Assembly: GCF_001017125.1 (NCBI RefSeq)
Contig: NZ_JXOJ01000006.1
Coordinates: 1-64,000 of the forward strand
Direction of reading: 5' to 3'
Origin: Methanoculleus sediminis
Lineage (GTDB): Archaea; Halobacteriota; Methanomicrobia; Methanomicrobiales; Methanoculleaceae
Length of the DNA stretch: 64,000 nt
Of this stretch, positions 8,788 through 18,384 are shown piece after piece; the stretch's first letter is position 1, and each line of letters begins with the position of its first letter. The notes under the pieces are model-generated. The model was not told where the DNA came from and made no database searches. It saw only the letters and a program-made list of their open reading frames with translations. The position numbers and the translations under genes were made by a program.

Positions 8788-11088
8788 ATGGACTACCTGG
8801 AGGAGTTTCCCGTTATCGTCATCGACGACGAACTGCACTCGGATACCGCGGAAGGCCGGGCGTCGCGGGAGATCGTGAAAGAACTGAAAGAAGAGAACTT
8901 CCCCGTCATCGAGGCGCTGACCGCCCGGGACGGGGTTCACGCATTCCTCTCGCACCCCCACGCGAGTTGCATCGTCATCGACTGGGAACTCTCCCCCGAG
9001 GCCGCGGACGGCACGCTCACCGCCGCGGACCTCATCACTCTCATCCGGGAGAGGAACCCGAAGATCCCGATATTCTTGAACACCGAGAAACTGGCGATCT
9101 CCGCCATACCCCTCTCCGTCATATCCCGGATCGACGGCTACATCTGGAAACTCGAGGACACCCCCGGCTTCATCGCCGGCCACATCAAGCGGGCGGCAAC
9201 GAACTACCTCGCCGACGTCCTCCCGCCCTTCTTCCGGGGGCTGATGGACTACGTCGAGGAATACCGCTACTCCTGGCACACGCCGGGGCACATGGGCGGC
9301 GTCGCGTTCCTCAAGAGCGCCGCAGGCCGGATCTTCTACAACTTCTTCGGGGAGAACGCTCTGCGGGCCGATCTCTCGGCCTCGGTGCAGGAACTCGGTT
9401 CGCTCCTGGAACATTCCGGCGTCGTCGGGGAGGCGGAGCGGAAGGCCGCGGAGGTCTTCGGGGCCGACCGCACCTACTTCGTCACCGGCGGCACGTCGGC
9501 CGCGAACAAGATCGTCTGGCTTTCGACCGTCACCGCCGGCGACGTCGTCCTGGTGGACCGGAACTGTCATGCGTCGGTGATGCACGCGATCGTCATGACC
9601 GGCGCCGTCCCGATCTACCTCATCCCGGCACGGAACGAGTACGGGATCATCGGGCCTGTCCGGAACAGCGAGTTCCATCCCGAGGTCGTCGCGGAGAAAG
9701 TCAGAAACTGCCCTCTCATCGACGATCCAGCGTCGCGGACGGTCAGGATGGCCGCGGTCACGAACTCTACCTATGACGGGATCTGCTACAGTGCGGAGAG
9801 GATCGAGGAGAACCTGCGGGAGACGGTTCCGTATATCCACTTCGACGAGGCGTGGTCGGGCTACGCCCGGTTCCACCCCCTCTACGCCGGAAGGTTCGGG
9901 ATGCACGAGACGGATGCGGTCGGCCCGACGGTCTTTGCCACCCAGTCGACCCATAAGGTTCTCGCGGCATTCTCGCAGGGCTCGATGCTCCACGTCAGGC
10001 AGGGCCGGGGAGTTGTCGATCACCCGCGGTTCAACGAGGCGTTCATGATGCTCACCTCGACCTCCCCCCAGTACACCATCATTGCGTCGCTCGACGTCGC
10101 CGCTAGGATGATGGCCGGGCACTCGGGGCGGTTCCTCGTCGAGGAGGCGATCGAGGAGGCGATCGTCTTTCGAAAGAAGATGGTGACGGTGGCCGAAGAG
10201 ATCCGGGCAGGCTCTTCCCCGCGGGAGGATTACTGGTGGTTCACCGTCTGGCAGCCCGACTGTATCATGGACGAGAAGACGGAGAGGGCGCTTCCGGAGG
10301 CGGACGATGCTCTCCTCCGGAACCATGCCGGCTGCTGGCTCCTGGAGCCCCACGATGCCTGGCACGGCTTTCCCGGCCTCGAGGAAGGCTACGCCATGCT
10401 CGACCCCATCAAGGTGACGATCCTCACCCCGGGGATTGGGCCGGGCGGGGAGATGGAGGAGCGGGGGATACCGGCGGCCGTCGTCACGAAGTACCTGCGG
10501 GAGAACGGGATCGTCGTCGAGAAGACTGGGTACTACTCGTTCCTGGTCCTCTTCACGCTCGGGATCACCAAGGGCAAGTCCGGGACGCTGCTCGCGGAAC
10601 TCTTCCGGTTCAAGGCGCTCTACGACGGCAACAGCCCGCTCGAGGAGGTCTTCCCCGACCTGGTGCGCCAGCACCCCGCCCGGTTTTCCGGGCGGGGGCT
10701 CGCCGACCTCTGCCGGGAGATGCACGGCTACCTGCGGGACGAGTCGATCGCCGGGACGCTCAGAAACGTCTACGCGACGCTGCCGGAACCGGTGATGACG
10801 CCTGCGGAGGCCTACCGCCGCCTGGTGCGCGGCGAGGTGACGCCGGTGCCCGCGAGCGACATCGAGGGGAAGACGGTCGCGGTGATGGTCGTCCCCTACC
10901 CGCCCGGTATTCCCGTCATCATGCCGGGGGAGCGGTGCGGCCCGGCCACGCGGGCGATCGTCGGTTACCTCGTCTCGTCGCAGGAGTTCGACACCCTCTT
11001 CCCCGGATTCGAGAACGAGGTGCACGGGGTGGACGTCGTGGCAGAAGACGGGCAACGGGTCTACTACGTCTACTGCGTTACGGAGTGA
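8788..11088 (+). CDS. Orn/Lys/Arg decarboxylase family protein (PLP)
   Basis: This 766-residue enzyme is a fold-type I PLP decarboxylase of the bacterial inducible arginine/lysine/ornithine group. Residues 1 to about 140 form a response-regulator-like wing domain (FPVIVIDDELHSD). The major domain shows SWHTPGHMGGVAF, TGGTSAANKIV and the PLP lysine in TQSTHKVLAAFSQGSML (near residue 390). The C-terminal domain continues to the end, and length matches the family. It probably makes a polyamine precursor such as agmatine, cadaverine or putrescine; the substrate cannot be assigned. It stands alone, divergent from the glucan cluster and convergent with the flavoprotein pair. The 142-bp gap after it holds short hairpins but no copy of the long repeat. 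Confidence 0.9.
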   Translation: MDYLEEFPVIVIDDELHSDTAEGRASREIVKELKEENFPVIEALTARDGVHAFLSHPHASCIVIDWELSPEAADGTLTAADLITLIRERNPKIPIFLNTEKLAISAIPLSVISRIDGYIWKLEDTPGFIAGHIKRAATNYLADVLPPFFRGLMDYVEEYRYSWHTPGHMGGVAFLKSAAGRIFYNFFGENALRADLSASVQELGSLLEHSGVVGEAERKAAEVFGADRTYFVTGGTSAANKIVWLSTVTAGDVVLVDRNCHASVMHAIVMTGAVPIYLIPARNEYGIIGPVRNSEFHPEVVAEKVRNCPLIDDPASRTVRMAAVTNSTYDGICYSAERIEENLRETVPYIHFDEAWSGYARFHPLYAGRFGMHETDAVGPTVFATQSTHKVLAAFSQGSMLHVRQGRGVVDHPRFNEAFMMLTSTSPQYTIIASLDVAARMMAGHSGRFLVEEAIEEAIVFRKKMVTVAEEIRAGSSPREDYWWFTVWQPDCIMDEKTERALPEADDALLRNHAGCWLLEPHDAWHGFPGLEEGYAMLDPIKVTILTPGIGPGGEMEERGIPAAVVTKYLRENGIVVEKTGYYSFLVLFTLGITKGKSGTLLAELFRFKALYDGNSPLEEVFPDLVRQHPARFSGRGLADLCREMHGYLRDESIAGTLRNVYATLPEPVMTPAEAYRRLVRGEVTPVPASDIEGKTVAVMVVPYPPGIPVIMPGERCGPATRAIVGYLVSSQEFDTLFPGFENEVHGVDVVAEDGQRVYYVYCVTE

Positions 11089-11230
11089 GGGGGCCGGATG
11101 CTGGAGGGTTAGCAACGAGTCTCGCGTGGGTTAATGGTGCTCTCAAAAGAGTGTCTGCAGGGCGGGGTACGCCCTGATTGATCTCCGGCCGGTGAATCGG
11201 GACACCTGACGCCGGAGCCGTGGGAGAGTC

Positions 11231-12574
11231 TTACTCACCCTTCAGCATCGCGTCGATCGCCGCGGCCGCCTTCTTCGCCGAGCCCATCGCCTCGATCACC
11301 GTCGCGGCGCCGGTGGCGATGTCCCCGCCGGCGTAGACGTGGGGGATCGAGGTCCGGCCGTTCTCGTCGACGGCGACGTTGCCCTTCCGGCCGCGCTCGA
11401 GCCCCGGGATCAGGGAGACGAGGAGCGGGTTCGGGCTCGTGCCGATCGCCTGGATCACCATGTCCACGTCGAGGGTGAACTCGCTCCCCTCGATCGGTTC
11501 AGGCGACCGGCGGCCGCTTGCGTCGAGGCCGCAGAGGGACATCTTCACGCACTCGATCCCGGTGACGCACTGCTCTCCGATGATCCGGGTCGGGTTCGTG
11601 CAGGTGTAAAACTCGATCCCCTCCTCCTTCGCGTGCAGGACCTCGGCCCTCCGTGCCGGCATCTCCTCCTCGCCCCGCCGGTAGACGAGCGAGACCTTCG
11701 CACCCAGGCGGCGCGCCACCCGTGCGGAGTCCATCGCGACGTTGCCGCCGCCGATCACCGCCACCCGGGCGCCGTGTATGACCGGGGTGTCGTACTCCGG
11801 GAACGCCTCGGCGTGCATCAGGTTCACTCTCGTCAGGAACTCGTTTGCCGAGTAGACGCCGTTCAGGTTCTCCCCGGGGATGCCCATGAACGCGGGGAGC
11901 CCCGCGCCGGTCGCGAGGAAGATCGCGTCGTAAGCGAGGAGTTCGTCCACGCTGACGCTCCGGCCCACGAGGTGGTTCTTCTTTAAGCGAGCGCCGAGAG
12001 CGAGCACCTGGTCGATCTCCGCTCTGACGACGTCCTTCGGGAGCCGGAACGCGGGGATGCCGTAGGTCAGGACGCCGCCGGCCTCGTGGAGCGATTCATA
12101 GATCGTGACGGCGTGGCCGGCGCGGGCGAGCTCGGCCGCAGCCGTCAGCCCCGCCGGGCCGGAGCCCACGACCGCCACGCGCTTCCCGGTCGGCTTCGCC
12201 ACGTCGGGGAGGGTGGGGTCGTTCGCCCGCTCCCAGTCGGCCACGAACCGCTCAAGCGCGCCGATCCGGATCGGGGTCTCCTTGTTGCCGAGGATGCAGA
12301 CGCCCTCGCACTGGGTCTCCTGCGGGCAGACACGCCCGCAGATGGCGGGGAGCATGTTCTGCTCCTTGAGCGCCCGCGCGGCCGCGGGGAAGTCCCCCTC
12401 CGCGACGTGCCCGATGAACGCGGGGATGTCGATGCAGACAGGGCAGCCCTTCACGCAGAGCGGCTTCTTGCACTGGAGGCAGCGCTCCGCCTCGGCGACG
12501 GCCTCGGCAGGGGTGAGACCGCCGTCGACTTCCTTGAAGTCCTTAACCCGGACGTCGGCCGGCCGATCACTCAT
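11231..12574 (-). CDS. NADPH-binding flavoprotein, GltA/NfnB-like
   Basis: This 447-residue protein is annotated in relatives as homotetrameric NADPH-dependent glutamate synthase (GltA), and also matches the large subunit of NfnAB transhydrogenase. The N-terminal part binds Fe-S clusters (CLQCKKPLCVKGCPVCID; CGRVCPQETQCEGVC). An FAD Rossmann motif (VVGSGPAGLTAA) and an NADPH motif (VIGGGNVAMDSARVARRLGA) follow. The ATG at 12574 overlaps the upstream FAD/NAD-binding subunit gene by 8 nt, so the two are made together. That pairing favours an Nfn-type or sulfide-dehydrogenase-like complex over true glutamate synthase. An in-frame extension of 14 codons upstream looks non-native. Confidence 0.9.
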   Translation of the reverse strand: MSDRPADVRVKDFKEVDGGLTPAEAVAEAERCLQCKKPLCVKGCPVCIDIPAFIGHVAEGDFPAAARALKEQNMLPAICGRVCPQETQCEGVCILGNKETPIRIGALERFVADWERANDPTLPDVAKPTGKRVAVVGSGPAGLTAAAELARAGHAVTIYESLHEAGGVLTYGIPAFRLPKDVVRAEIDQVLALGARLKKNHLVGRSVSVDELLAYDAIFLATGAGLPAFMGIPGENLNGVYSANEFLTRVNLMHAEAFPEYDTPVIHGARVAVIGGGNVAMDSARVARRLGAKVSLVYRRGEEEMPARRAEVLHAKEEGIEFYTCTNPTRIIGEQCVTGIECVKMSLCGLDASGRRSPEPIEGSEFTLDVDMVIQAIGTSPNPLLVSLIPGLERGRKGNVAVDENGRTSIPHVYAGGDIATGAATVIEAMGSAKKAAAAIDAMLKGE

Positions 12575-13427
12575 GGTGGTGGCCTCCTTCGCCGCACCGG
12601 CACCGGTGCTCCGCAAACCGCTCGAGCGAGGCCTTCTCCTGCCCGGTGTAGATCCGCTGCCGCTGCATCAGTTCGGCGAAGTCGACCTGGTGGGCGTCGA
12701 ACTCGGGGCCGTCGACGCAGGCGAACTTCGTCTCTCCCCCGACGGTCACCCGGCAGGAGCCGCACATCCCCGTCCCGTCGACCATGATCGGGTTGAGGCT
12801 CACGTAGGTCTTCACGCCGTAGGGCACCGTCGCGCCGGAGGTGACCTTCATCATGATGGCGGGGCCGATGATCCAGACCCGGTCGATCTTCCTCTCTTCA
12901 AGCAGTTTCTTCAGGACGTCGGCCGCAAACCCGTGGACGCCCTTGCTCCCGTCGTCGGTCGTGATGTAGAGCTCGTCGCAGATCTCCTCCATCTCGTCCT
13001 CCAGGATGAGGAGATCGGCGTTCCGCGCACCGATGATCCCGATGACGTAGTTGCCCGCACTTTTCAGCTCCTTTGCGATGAGGGGGGTGCTCGCGATCCC
13101 CACCCCGCCGCCGATGACGCAGCAGGTGCCGTAGTTCTCGATCTCGCTCGGCTTGCCGAGCGGCCCCACGACGTCGCTGATGCTGTCGCCCGCGCCGAGC
13201 GTCGCAAGTTCCTCGGTCGTCTTGCCGACGGTCATGAAGATCACCCGGACGGTGTCTCCCCTGACCGCGGAGATGGTGAGCGGTATCCGCTCGCCTGCCT
13301 CGTGCAGGCGCAGGATAACAAACTGGCCCGCCCGTGCGTGCTGCGCCACCTGCGGCGCACGTATCCAGTATTCGTAAACCCGGTCGGCGAGTTTCGTCGC
13401 CAATTCTATCTTATACAACCGCTTCAC
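12567..13427 (-). CDS. Ferredoxin-NADP reductase-like subunit (NfnA/SudB type)
   Basis: This 286-residue protein belongs to the dihydroorotate dehydrogenase electron-transfer/NfnA family. It has an N-terminal FAD-binding barrel, an NAD-binding domain (CCVIGGGVGIASTPLIAKEL) and a C-terminal 2Fe-2S site (GTGMCGSCRV plus ACVDGPEFDAHQVDF). It is co-translated with the GltA/NfnB-like gene through an 8-nt overlap. Together they probably couple ferredoxin, NADH and NADPH. The start is a GTG with AGGAG only about 2 nt upstream, so the exact initiation site is uncertain; an AT-rich stretch 20-30 bp upstream may be the promoter. The C-terminus is rich in Cys and His (CRCGEGGHHHE). Confidence 0.9.
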   Translation of the reverse strand: MKRLYKIELATKLADRVYEYWIRAPQVAQHARAGQFVILRLHEAGERIPLTISAVRGDTVRVIFMTVGKTTEELATLGAGDSISDVVGPLGKPSEIENYGTCCVIGGGVGIASTPLIAKELKSAGNYVIGIIGARNADLLILEDEMEEICDELYITTDDGSKGVHGFAADVLKKLLEERKIDRVWIIGPAIMMKVTSGATVPYGVKTYVSLNPIMVDGTGMCGSCRVTVGGETKFACVDGPEFDAHQVDFAELMQRQRIYTGQEKASLERFAEHRCRCGEGGHHHE

Positions 13428-13607
13428 TCCTGATGATGTTAATTTTCATGACGTCAAAACGCATCTAACGCTTCGTACATATTGTGGCTCCAGCCTCTTT
13501 ACTGCAGCTCCTCTACCTTGAACCGTACCCCATGATCGACCGGAGCGAAGATGGGTGCGGAGTAAAAAACACGAACGGTTATCCGTTGATCCGTCACAGG
13601 AATAGGT

Positions 13608-13784
13608 ATGCGGAGCCAGGTACTCTGGGGTATTGTCCTGACCGCCATCGGTGCGGCGATCACGATCATCGCGGTCCTGGGGCTCCCGTTCCTCCTCCTC
13701 TACAGTATCCCGCTCATCGCGATCGGCGTTGCGCTGATCATCTGGCGGGGGCGCGAGGAGAGCATCGAAGCAATCAGGGAGTGA
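13608..13784 (+). CDS. Small two-helix membrane protein
   Basis: A 58-residue frame begins MRSQVLWGIVLTAIGAA and ends RGREESIEAIRE. It contains two hydrophobic segments (about residues 6-25 and 29-46) separated by a short polar turn, with a charged C-terminal tail. It ends 7 nt before the YbjQ-family gene, so the two probably form an operon. I do not recognise a family. Similar short two-helix proteins are widespread in archaea with unknown roles. The clean hydrophobic pattern and tight spacing support it as real. Confidence 0.6.
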   Translation: MRSQVLWGIVLTAIGAAITIIAVLGLPFLLLYSIPLIAIGVALIIWRGREESIEAIRE

Positions 13785-13791
13785 ACCGAAT

Positions 13792-14115
13792 ATGATACTG
13801 ACGACGACTGAAGAAGTGCCGGGCTACGCCGTGGGAGAGGTTCTCGGCGTGGTCTTTGGAAACACGGTAAGGACGAAGAACGTAGGAAAAGACGTCATGG
13901 CCGGGCTCAAGAGCCTGGTCGGCGGAGAACTCGAGGAATATACCGCCATGCTCGCCGATGCCCGGACCGAGGCGTACAACCGGATGGTCAATTCCGCGCG
14001 CGACCTCGGGGCCGATGCGGTGGTGAACGTCCGGTTCACGACGTCCCAGACGATGGCGACGGCGGCGGAACTTCTTGCCTACGGGACGGCGGTGAAGCTC
14101 GTCCCGAGGAAGTAG
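13792..14115 (+). CDS. YbjQ/UPF0145 family protein
   Basis: This 107-residue protein matches the YbjQ (UPF0145) family: it opens MILTTTEEVPGYAVGEVLG and contains GNTVRTKNVGKDVMAGLKSL and RDLGADAVVNVRF. Members form ring-like pentamers and are often labelled putative heavy-metal-binding, without a proven function. Full length for the family. It follows a 58-residue membrane protein by 7 nt and is followed by T-rich terminator sequence and a repeat-filled convergent gap. Confidence 0.85.
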   Translation: MILTTTEEVPGYAVGEVLGVVFGNTVRTKNVGKDVMAGLKSLVGGELEEYTAMLADARTEAYNRMVNSARDLGADAVVNVRFTTSQTMATAAELLAYGTAVKLVPRK

Positions 14116-14156
14116 GGGTTTTTCGGGGTTTTTGGCGGCGGGGGAGACTGTCGTTC

Positions 14157-14163
14157 TTTTTTT
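14157..14163 (+). terminator. T-run terminator of the YbjQ operon
   Basis: T-rich tracts follow the stop codon at 14115: two T5 runs near 14120 and 14130, then a T7 run at 14157-14163. Oligo-T runs are sufficient signals for archaeal RNA polymerase termination. Confidence 0.45.
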
Positions 14164-14253
14164 GTTTGGGATTTGCAATACAGATTTGAGGCCGCGGGTT
14201 TCGAAAACGTGTTTGCCCTCTTGATGGGAATTAGAATTCTTGCTACTCCCGTG

Positions 14254-14530
14254 TGTCTGTAACACGGATTTCCATCGGCTATCGCCATGACTGCCCCCGC
14301 CCCCCGGGGCGGGGGAGGAGGCCGAAGGCCGGGTGGGGTGGGGGCACAGGTGTAGTCTTCTGGGGTAGAGACAGGGGAGGGGGGATGCTCCCCCCTCCCC
14401 GTCAGCCCCACAGCGAAACCCTTCAGGTTTCTCGAACTCCGCTCCTCGAAGCCTGATGGCTTCTCAAACTCCCGTCCTGCGGACGGTCGTTCTCCGGAGC
14501 GTCGTTCCCCCAATGGCGATATGCGACTGG
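14254..14530 (+). repeat. Convergent-gap repeat element, copy A
   Basis: The gap 14116-14710 contains no gene. Its core runs from TATCGCCA (14280) to TGGCGATA (14521). Inside are a CCCCCGCCCC/GGGGCGGGGG hairpin, a GGCC-GAA-GGCC hairpin, a GGGGAGGGGGG/CCCCCCTCCCC hairpin and two small variable-stem hairpins (14415-14431 and 14448-14463). The left flank carries ACACGGATTTCCATCGGC, which forms an extended inverted repeat in other copies. The gene ends point toward each other across it. Confidence 0.8.
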
Positions 14531-14671
14531 CCGAAGGGCAGGAGCACGAGCACCGAAGGTGCGCAGGCCACCACGGTCCACTGTACCGGGCTCTATACTC
14601 GCTTGACAGTGTTACCTGATGTCACAGACACGAAAGGCGACGCCCTTGACGATTCCAAATTTGAGCGCCAC

Positions 14672-14702
14672 AAAAAATAAGCCCAGGGGGAACCGAACCC
14701 CC
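14672..14702 (-). terminator. Hairpin plus T-run terminator of arcS
   Basis: On the minus strand, just after the arcS stop codon, GGGGG and CCCCC enclose a 7-nt loop (14686-14702) and are followed by a T6 run (14672-14677). This fits the end of the arcS transcript. Confidence 0.6.
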
Positions 14703-14710
14703 GGTCCCCC

Positions 14711-16345
14711 TCACTCCCCGAGCTTCTTCACCTTCCGCACCCTGATCGCGACCCCGCGCTTCGACCGGAGCATCTCGTCCGCGCCCATCGTTGCCCGGCC
14801 GGTCGCGATCGCGAGCGGGCCTTCGACCAGCACCTCGTCGCCTTCCCGAATCCGGGGGTCGCATGCCGTGATCCCCGGGGCGAGGACGTCGCCCTGCGGC
14901 ACGAACGAATCTATCCTGACCCGGTAGCCCTCCGGGATCAGGTCCCAGCCCTCGAACGTCGGGCGGAAGAGCCCGGTCCCCGCGTCGATGCTGAAGAGCT
15001 GCTGTTTCCCGCGGAGGACCGCCATCTGCATGCTCCTCCCCCGGAGCTGGAGGCCCTTTGTGTTGATATCGGTCGCGAACTGCCAGGAGACCGTGCCGCG
15101 GATGGTGTCGGTCTGCATCCGCCGCTCGCCTTCGAGGGCGGCATCCAGGGCATGCAGTGACCCCGGCGCCGTCGGGTGCCCCTTGCAGGTCACCTCGAGG
15201 TCGATCCCGCAGGCTTCCGCCGCCATCTCCGCAACCGTGAGCGCCCCGCCTTCGAGGTGCGCGATCACCCGCCGGTAGGGGTGGGCGGCGAAGTAACGGG
15301 TAAGGATATCGGCGATGAAGGCGCACTCCTCGCGGTCCCAGTAGCCGGTCACCGGCACGTCGTAATGGCCCGCCGGGTAGACCCGCTCGAGTTCTCTCGG
15401 CACGAGGCCGAGGGGCGAGGTGACGATCAGTTCGTGCGCCCGCCGGTTCACGGTGTTCACGAAGAGCCGATGGCTCCGGGAGAGCGAGTAGGGCTTCCGC
15501 GCCGAGCAGGGAAGGAGGACCGCGACGTCCGTCCGGGTCGGGACGAACCGCTCGATCACCCGGTCGGCGAACCGCCGGACTTCCGCCCGGTTCTGCGACT
15601 CGGCCGTGTTTGCCCGCATCGGCACTGCCCGCGCCACCGGGAGGGAGCGCTCCATAAATGCGTAGTTGCGGTCGAGGAACCGGAGGATGCCGACCTGCGC
15701 GGCGTCCGTGCGGCACCGGGCCTCCATCAGCTCCCGGAGCCTCCCCGCCTCGACGTAGTGCCGCACGAGGGCAATCTCGCGGTCGAGCGCGAGACGGTTG
15801 TGCCGCGCGAGGTCGCCCTCCCGGCAGCCCTCGCACCCGCAGACCCCGGTCTCCATCATCGACGCGGGGAACTCGCCTTCGGAGAGGCAGAACTTCTTCT
15901 GCGCGGAGGCGAGGTCGACCCCCCGGTAGTCGAAGAGGTCGAAGCCCGAGTAGACGAGGAGGCAGGCGGTCGAGGGGAGCGCCGCGGCCGGGGCGTACCA
16001 CGCGGTGTCCGGAGGGAGTTTCTCTTTCAAAGCGGCAAGCCATCCCGCGTAGTTCCGGGGGTTCTTCTCCGCCGTGTGCCAGTTCGCGACCATGACGCAG
16101 TCGCCGGACTCCGCCGAGGCGGCGAGCGGGTGGACGGCCACCGGCTGCCCCTCGCCGGGACTGAAGTAGTTCTGCACGAACGCCGGGTCGATGGCGAGCG
16201 GGACGTTCGAGAGTGCCCGTTCGCGGAGCGTGGGGAAGAGGGCGTCCGTATCGAGGGCGGCGGGGAGGGATACGCTCGCCTCTTCGTACTCGTAGGTTCC
16301 TATCCGGGCGAGGCCGTCGCGCTTCTGCGCCTCATACCTGCTCAT
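14711..16345 (-). CDS. arcS: Archaeosine synthase
   Basis: ArcS takes part in converting preQ0 in archaeal tRNA (position 15) to archaeosine. This 544-residue protein starts at the ATG giving [20 protein letters not shown]; upstream in-frame sequence has no homology. It has an N-terminal TGT-like domain without the usual catalytic motifs, a Cys-rich site (CGCEGC near residue 170), the ArcS core motif [17 protein letters not shown] in the middle, and a C-terminal PUA RNA-binding domain ([20 protein letters not shown]). The start overlaps the 3' end of tgtA by 14 nt, so the two enzymes acting in sequence on the same base are co-translated. A second ArcS-core protein lies at 59.5 kb. Confidence 0.92.
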   Translation of the reverse strand: MSRYEAQKRDGLARIGTYEYEEASVSLPAALDTDALFPTLRERALSNVPLAIDPAFVQNYFSPGEGQPVAVHPLAASAESGDCVMVANWHTAEKNPRNYAGWLAALKEKLPPDTAWYAPAAALPSTACLLVYSGFDLFDYRGVDLASAQKKFCLSEGEFPASMMETGVCGCEGCREGDLARHNRLALDREIALVRHYVEAGRLRELMEARCRTDAAQVGILRFLDRNYAFMERSLPVARAVPMRANTAESQNRAEVRRFADRVIERFVPTRTDVAVLLPCSARKPYSLSRSHRLFVNTVNRRAHELIVTSPLGLVPRELERVYPAGHYDVPVTGYWDREECAFIADILTRYFAAHPYRRVIAHLEGGALTVAEMAAEACGIDLEVTCKGHPTAPGSLHALDAALEGERRMQTDTIRGTVSWQFATDINTKGLQLRGRSMQMAVLRGKQQLFSIDAGTGLFRPTFEGWDLIPEGYRVRIDSFVPQGDVLAPGITACDPRIREGDEVLVEGPLAIATGRATMGADEMLRSKRGVAIRVRKVKKLGE

Positions 16346-17783
16346 GGAGCACCTCCGCATCCGGAACCTCTTCAAGCACGAGGCGTGCCCACTCCTCGCC
16401 GCACCGGACGGCAAACCGGCTCTCCGGGTGCGCCTCCATCAGCGCCCGGATGCCCGCGCACCCCGACCGGACCATATCGTCGTCCCACTCCGGGACCTCG
16501 CTCTGGCCTACCGGGAAGGTCTCCGCGAGTTCCACGGGGTAGGGGCCGAAGGGCGGCTTGAAGTTCAGGACGGTGTCGAACCCGGGCGCTCCCTGCCCGT
16601 CGAACGAGACGAGCACCCGCTCGCCGACGGGGATGCGGGGGATGACCTCGTGGAACCGGAGCACCTCCGTTCGCCGGCAGGTCTCCGAGCCCCGGTAGAA
16701 GAACCGGCGTTTGGAGACGGGATCGTCGCGTTCGAGTTCTGCAGCATGAGCGAGGAGTTCCCGGTAGCCGTCAAGCAGGCGCGGGTGGCTCCGGCACCGC
16801 TCGTCGACGAGTTCCCAGAGTGTTCCGTCCTGGATCGCCTGCCGGATGCGGGCGATCTCCGCAAGAGTGACATGCAGGTTGTGGAGGGCGAGCAGCCGCT
16901 CCCGGTCGTCGGATTTCCGGAGTTCGTCGGCGGTCATCGAGCGGCAGACCCGGCAGGCGCAGGGGAGTTCCGCGAGTTCGTCGATCTTGAGGCTCCCATG
17001 CGGGGTGATGTAGCGCCCTTCCCGGGCGAAGAGGGCGTATGCGGCCGAGTCGAAGAGGTCGCAGCCCATTGCGACGGCGAGGGCGAACATCGACGGGTGG
17101 CCTGCACCGAAGAGGTGGACGGCGGTCGCCGGGGAGAGGCCGCGTTTCGCCGCAAGGACGACCTGCACGAGTTCTTTGTAGCGGTAACTTTCCATCAGGG
17201 GCACCACGGCTCCGATGGGAGCGAAAGTGAAGTCGAGGTCCCGGACGGCCCGGCCCGCCTCCTCGCGGAGGTCGGTGAAGATGCCGCCCTGTACCGGCGC
17301 TGCCAGGTTCGCGTCGGGGAAGAGAGCCTGTGCCTCGCGGATCCGCTCCATCGTGACCGCGAGTTCCCGTGCCGCCCTCTCCCGGCCCGCATCGGGCGGG
17401 GTGGGAATGTCCAGGGGGACGACGATGTCGCTTCCTATCGCCTGCTGGAACTCGAGCGTGTCCCGGTTGCTCACCTCGACCTCCCCGTAGACGGAGAGCT
17501 GGAACGATCCCGAGTCGGTCATGATGACGCCGTCGAAGTCGAGGACGCCATGAAGCCCTTCCGCGAGCGCCCGGTCGTGGAACTCGGTGCTCCGCCTGAA
17601 TATGTAGGCGTTCGTGATCAGCGCCTCGACGCCCATCTCCCGCATCTCGCGGGGAGTTATCAGGGGGAGATGGGGGTTGACGACGGGGAGGAGTGCGGGC
17701 GTCCGGACCGTTTTATCGTTCACCCGGAGTTTGCCGACCCTGCCCGCGATATCTTTGTGTATGACTTCAAAAGTAATTGCCAT
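16332..17783 (-). CDS. tgtA: Archaeosine tRNA-guanine transglycosylase
   Basis: TgtA exchanges guanine-15 for preQ0 in archaeal tRNAs. The 483-residue protein (ATG at 17783) shows [34 protein letters not shown] and [11 protein letters not shown], all family signatures. Zinc-ligand Cys/His residues appear in [14 protein letters not shown] and the following LLALHNLH. The C-terminus ends soon after the TGT barrel and a short C1-type extension, consistent with lineages where the PUA domain is on the ArcS partner instead. It lies 5 nt after the AMMECR1 gene and overlaps arcS by 14 nt. Confidence 0.95.
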   Translation of the reverse strand: MAITFEVIHKDIAGRVGKLRVNDKTVRTPALLPVVNPHLPLITPREMREMGVEALITNAYIFRRSTEFHDRALAEGLHGVLDFDGVIMTDSGSFQLSVYGEVEVSNRDTLEFQQAIGSDIVVPLDIPTPPDAGRERAARELAVTMERIREAQALFPDANLAAPVQGGIFTDLREEAGRAVRDLDFTFAPIGAVVPLMESYRYKELVQVVLAAKRGLSPATAVHLFGAGHPSMFALAVAMGCDLFDSAAYALFAREGRYITPHGSLKIDELAELPCACRVCRSMTADELRKSDDRERLLALHNLHVTLAEIARIRQAIQDGTLWELVDERCRSHPRLLDGYRELLAHAAELERDDPVSKRRFFYRGSETCRRTEVLRFHEVIPRIPVGERVLVSFDGQGAPGFDTVLNFKPPFGPYPVELAETFPVGQSEVPEWDDDMVRSGCAGIRALMEAHPESRFAVRCGEEWARLVLEEVPDAEVLHEQV

Positions 17784-17788
17784 TCGGA

Positions 17789-18355
17789 TTAAACCGCCTT
17801 TTCTTCGAATATCTGCCCCTCGAACGTTTGCACGGCGACGTCGCCGCGTTTCCAGCATCCGGGCGAAAGCCCGGCCTTGATGCAGGTCTGGTCGAGGAAC
17901 TCCCTGCTGCCCCAGCCATACTCGGTCGGGACCTGCGGGAGGAGGAGACCCCCGGTCCCGAGGCCGCTGACGATCAGGCCGTGCTTCCCGACCTCGACGT
18001 GGTCGGGGCGCTCCTGTGGCGGGCAGTCGAGTTGCCGGGGAAGCGTGAGCACCGTCACCTCGAGGTCGAGGTCGCAGAGTTCCGACCGCGATACCGGGGG
18101 AAAACGGGGGTCCTCGAGAGCCGCCGATGCTGCCGCTTCAAGGATCGCGTCGCCGAGCGGCCTTATCGGGTACGGGAGGCCGATGCATCCTCGGAGATGC
18201 CCCTGCCGCTTGATCGTGACGAAGACGCCGCGTTTCTCCCCAAAAACCTCTGGGAGATCGGGCAGCACCATCCGTTCGCCGTCGACGGCTTTCTCGATGG
18301 CTTTGCGTGCCAGACGAACTGCCGTTCTGCCTTCTTCCGGGGTCAGCATTTCCAT
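17789..18355 (-). CDS. AMMECR1 domain protein
   Basis: This 188-residue protein (start [20 protein letters not shown]) is a full-length AMMECR1-domain protein (TIGR00296). The family signature is visible in [16 protein letters not shown], and [20 protein letters not shown] is the conserved C-terminal block. The function of the family is unsettled; the conserved LRGCIG stretch suggests an enzyme or RNA-linked role. It is 5 nt upstream of tgtA in the same direction, so it is probably part of the archaeosine operon. A second ATG two codons downstream is possible. Confidence 0.9.
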   Translation of the reverse strand: MEMLTPEEGRTAVRLARKAIEKAVDGERMVLPDLPEVFGEKRGVFVTIKRQGHLRGCIGLPYPIRPLGDAILEAAASAALEDPRFPPVSRSELCDLDLEVTVLTLPRQLDCPPQERPDHVEVGKHGLIVSGLGTGGLLLPQVPTEYGWGSREFLDQTCIKAGLSPGCWKRGDVAVQTFEGQIFEEKAV

Positions 18356-18384
18356 CAAAATGGGTTGTATGATATTGAATACTT

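Noticed and set aside
8764-11115. A 783-codon open frame on the minus strand
   Set aside because: It lies antisense to the decarboxylase gene in a high-GC region. Its translation is rich in Arg, Asp and Pro with no family motifs, while the plus-strand protein is clearly homologous.
12567-12574. A possible frameshift between the two Nfn-like genes
   Set aside because: The 8-nt overlap ATGAGTGA provides a normal stop and start, and both proteins are full length.
14681-14702. A tRNA T-arm-like hairpin
   Set aside because: The stem and 7-nt loop look like a T arm on the minus strand, but no acceptor, D or anticodon arms fit upstream, where arcS is coding. The T6 run after it makes a terminator more likely.
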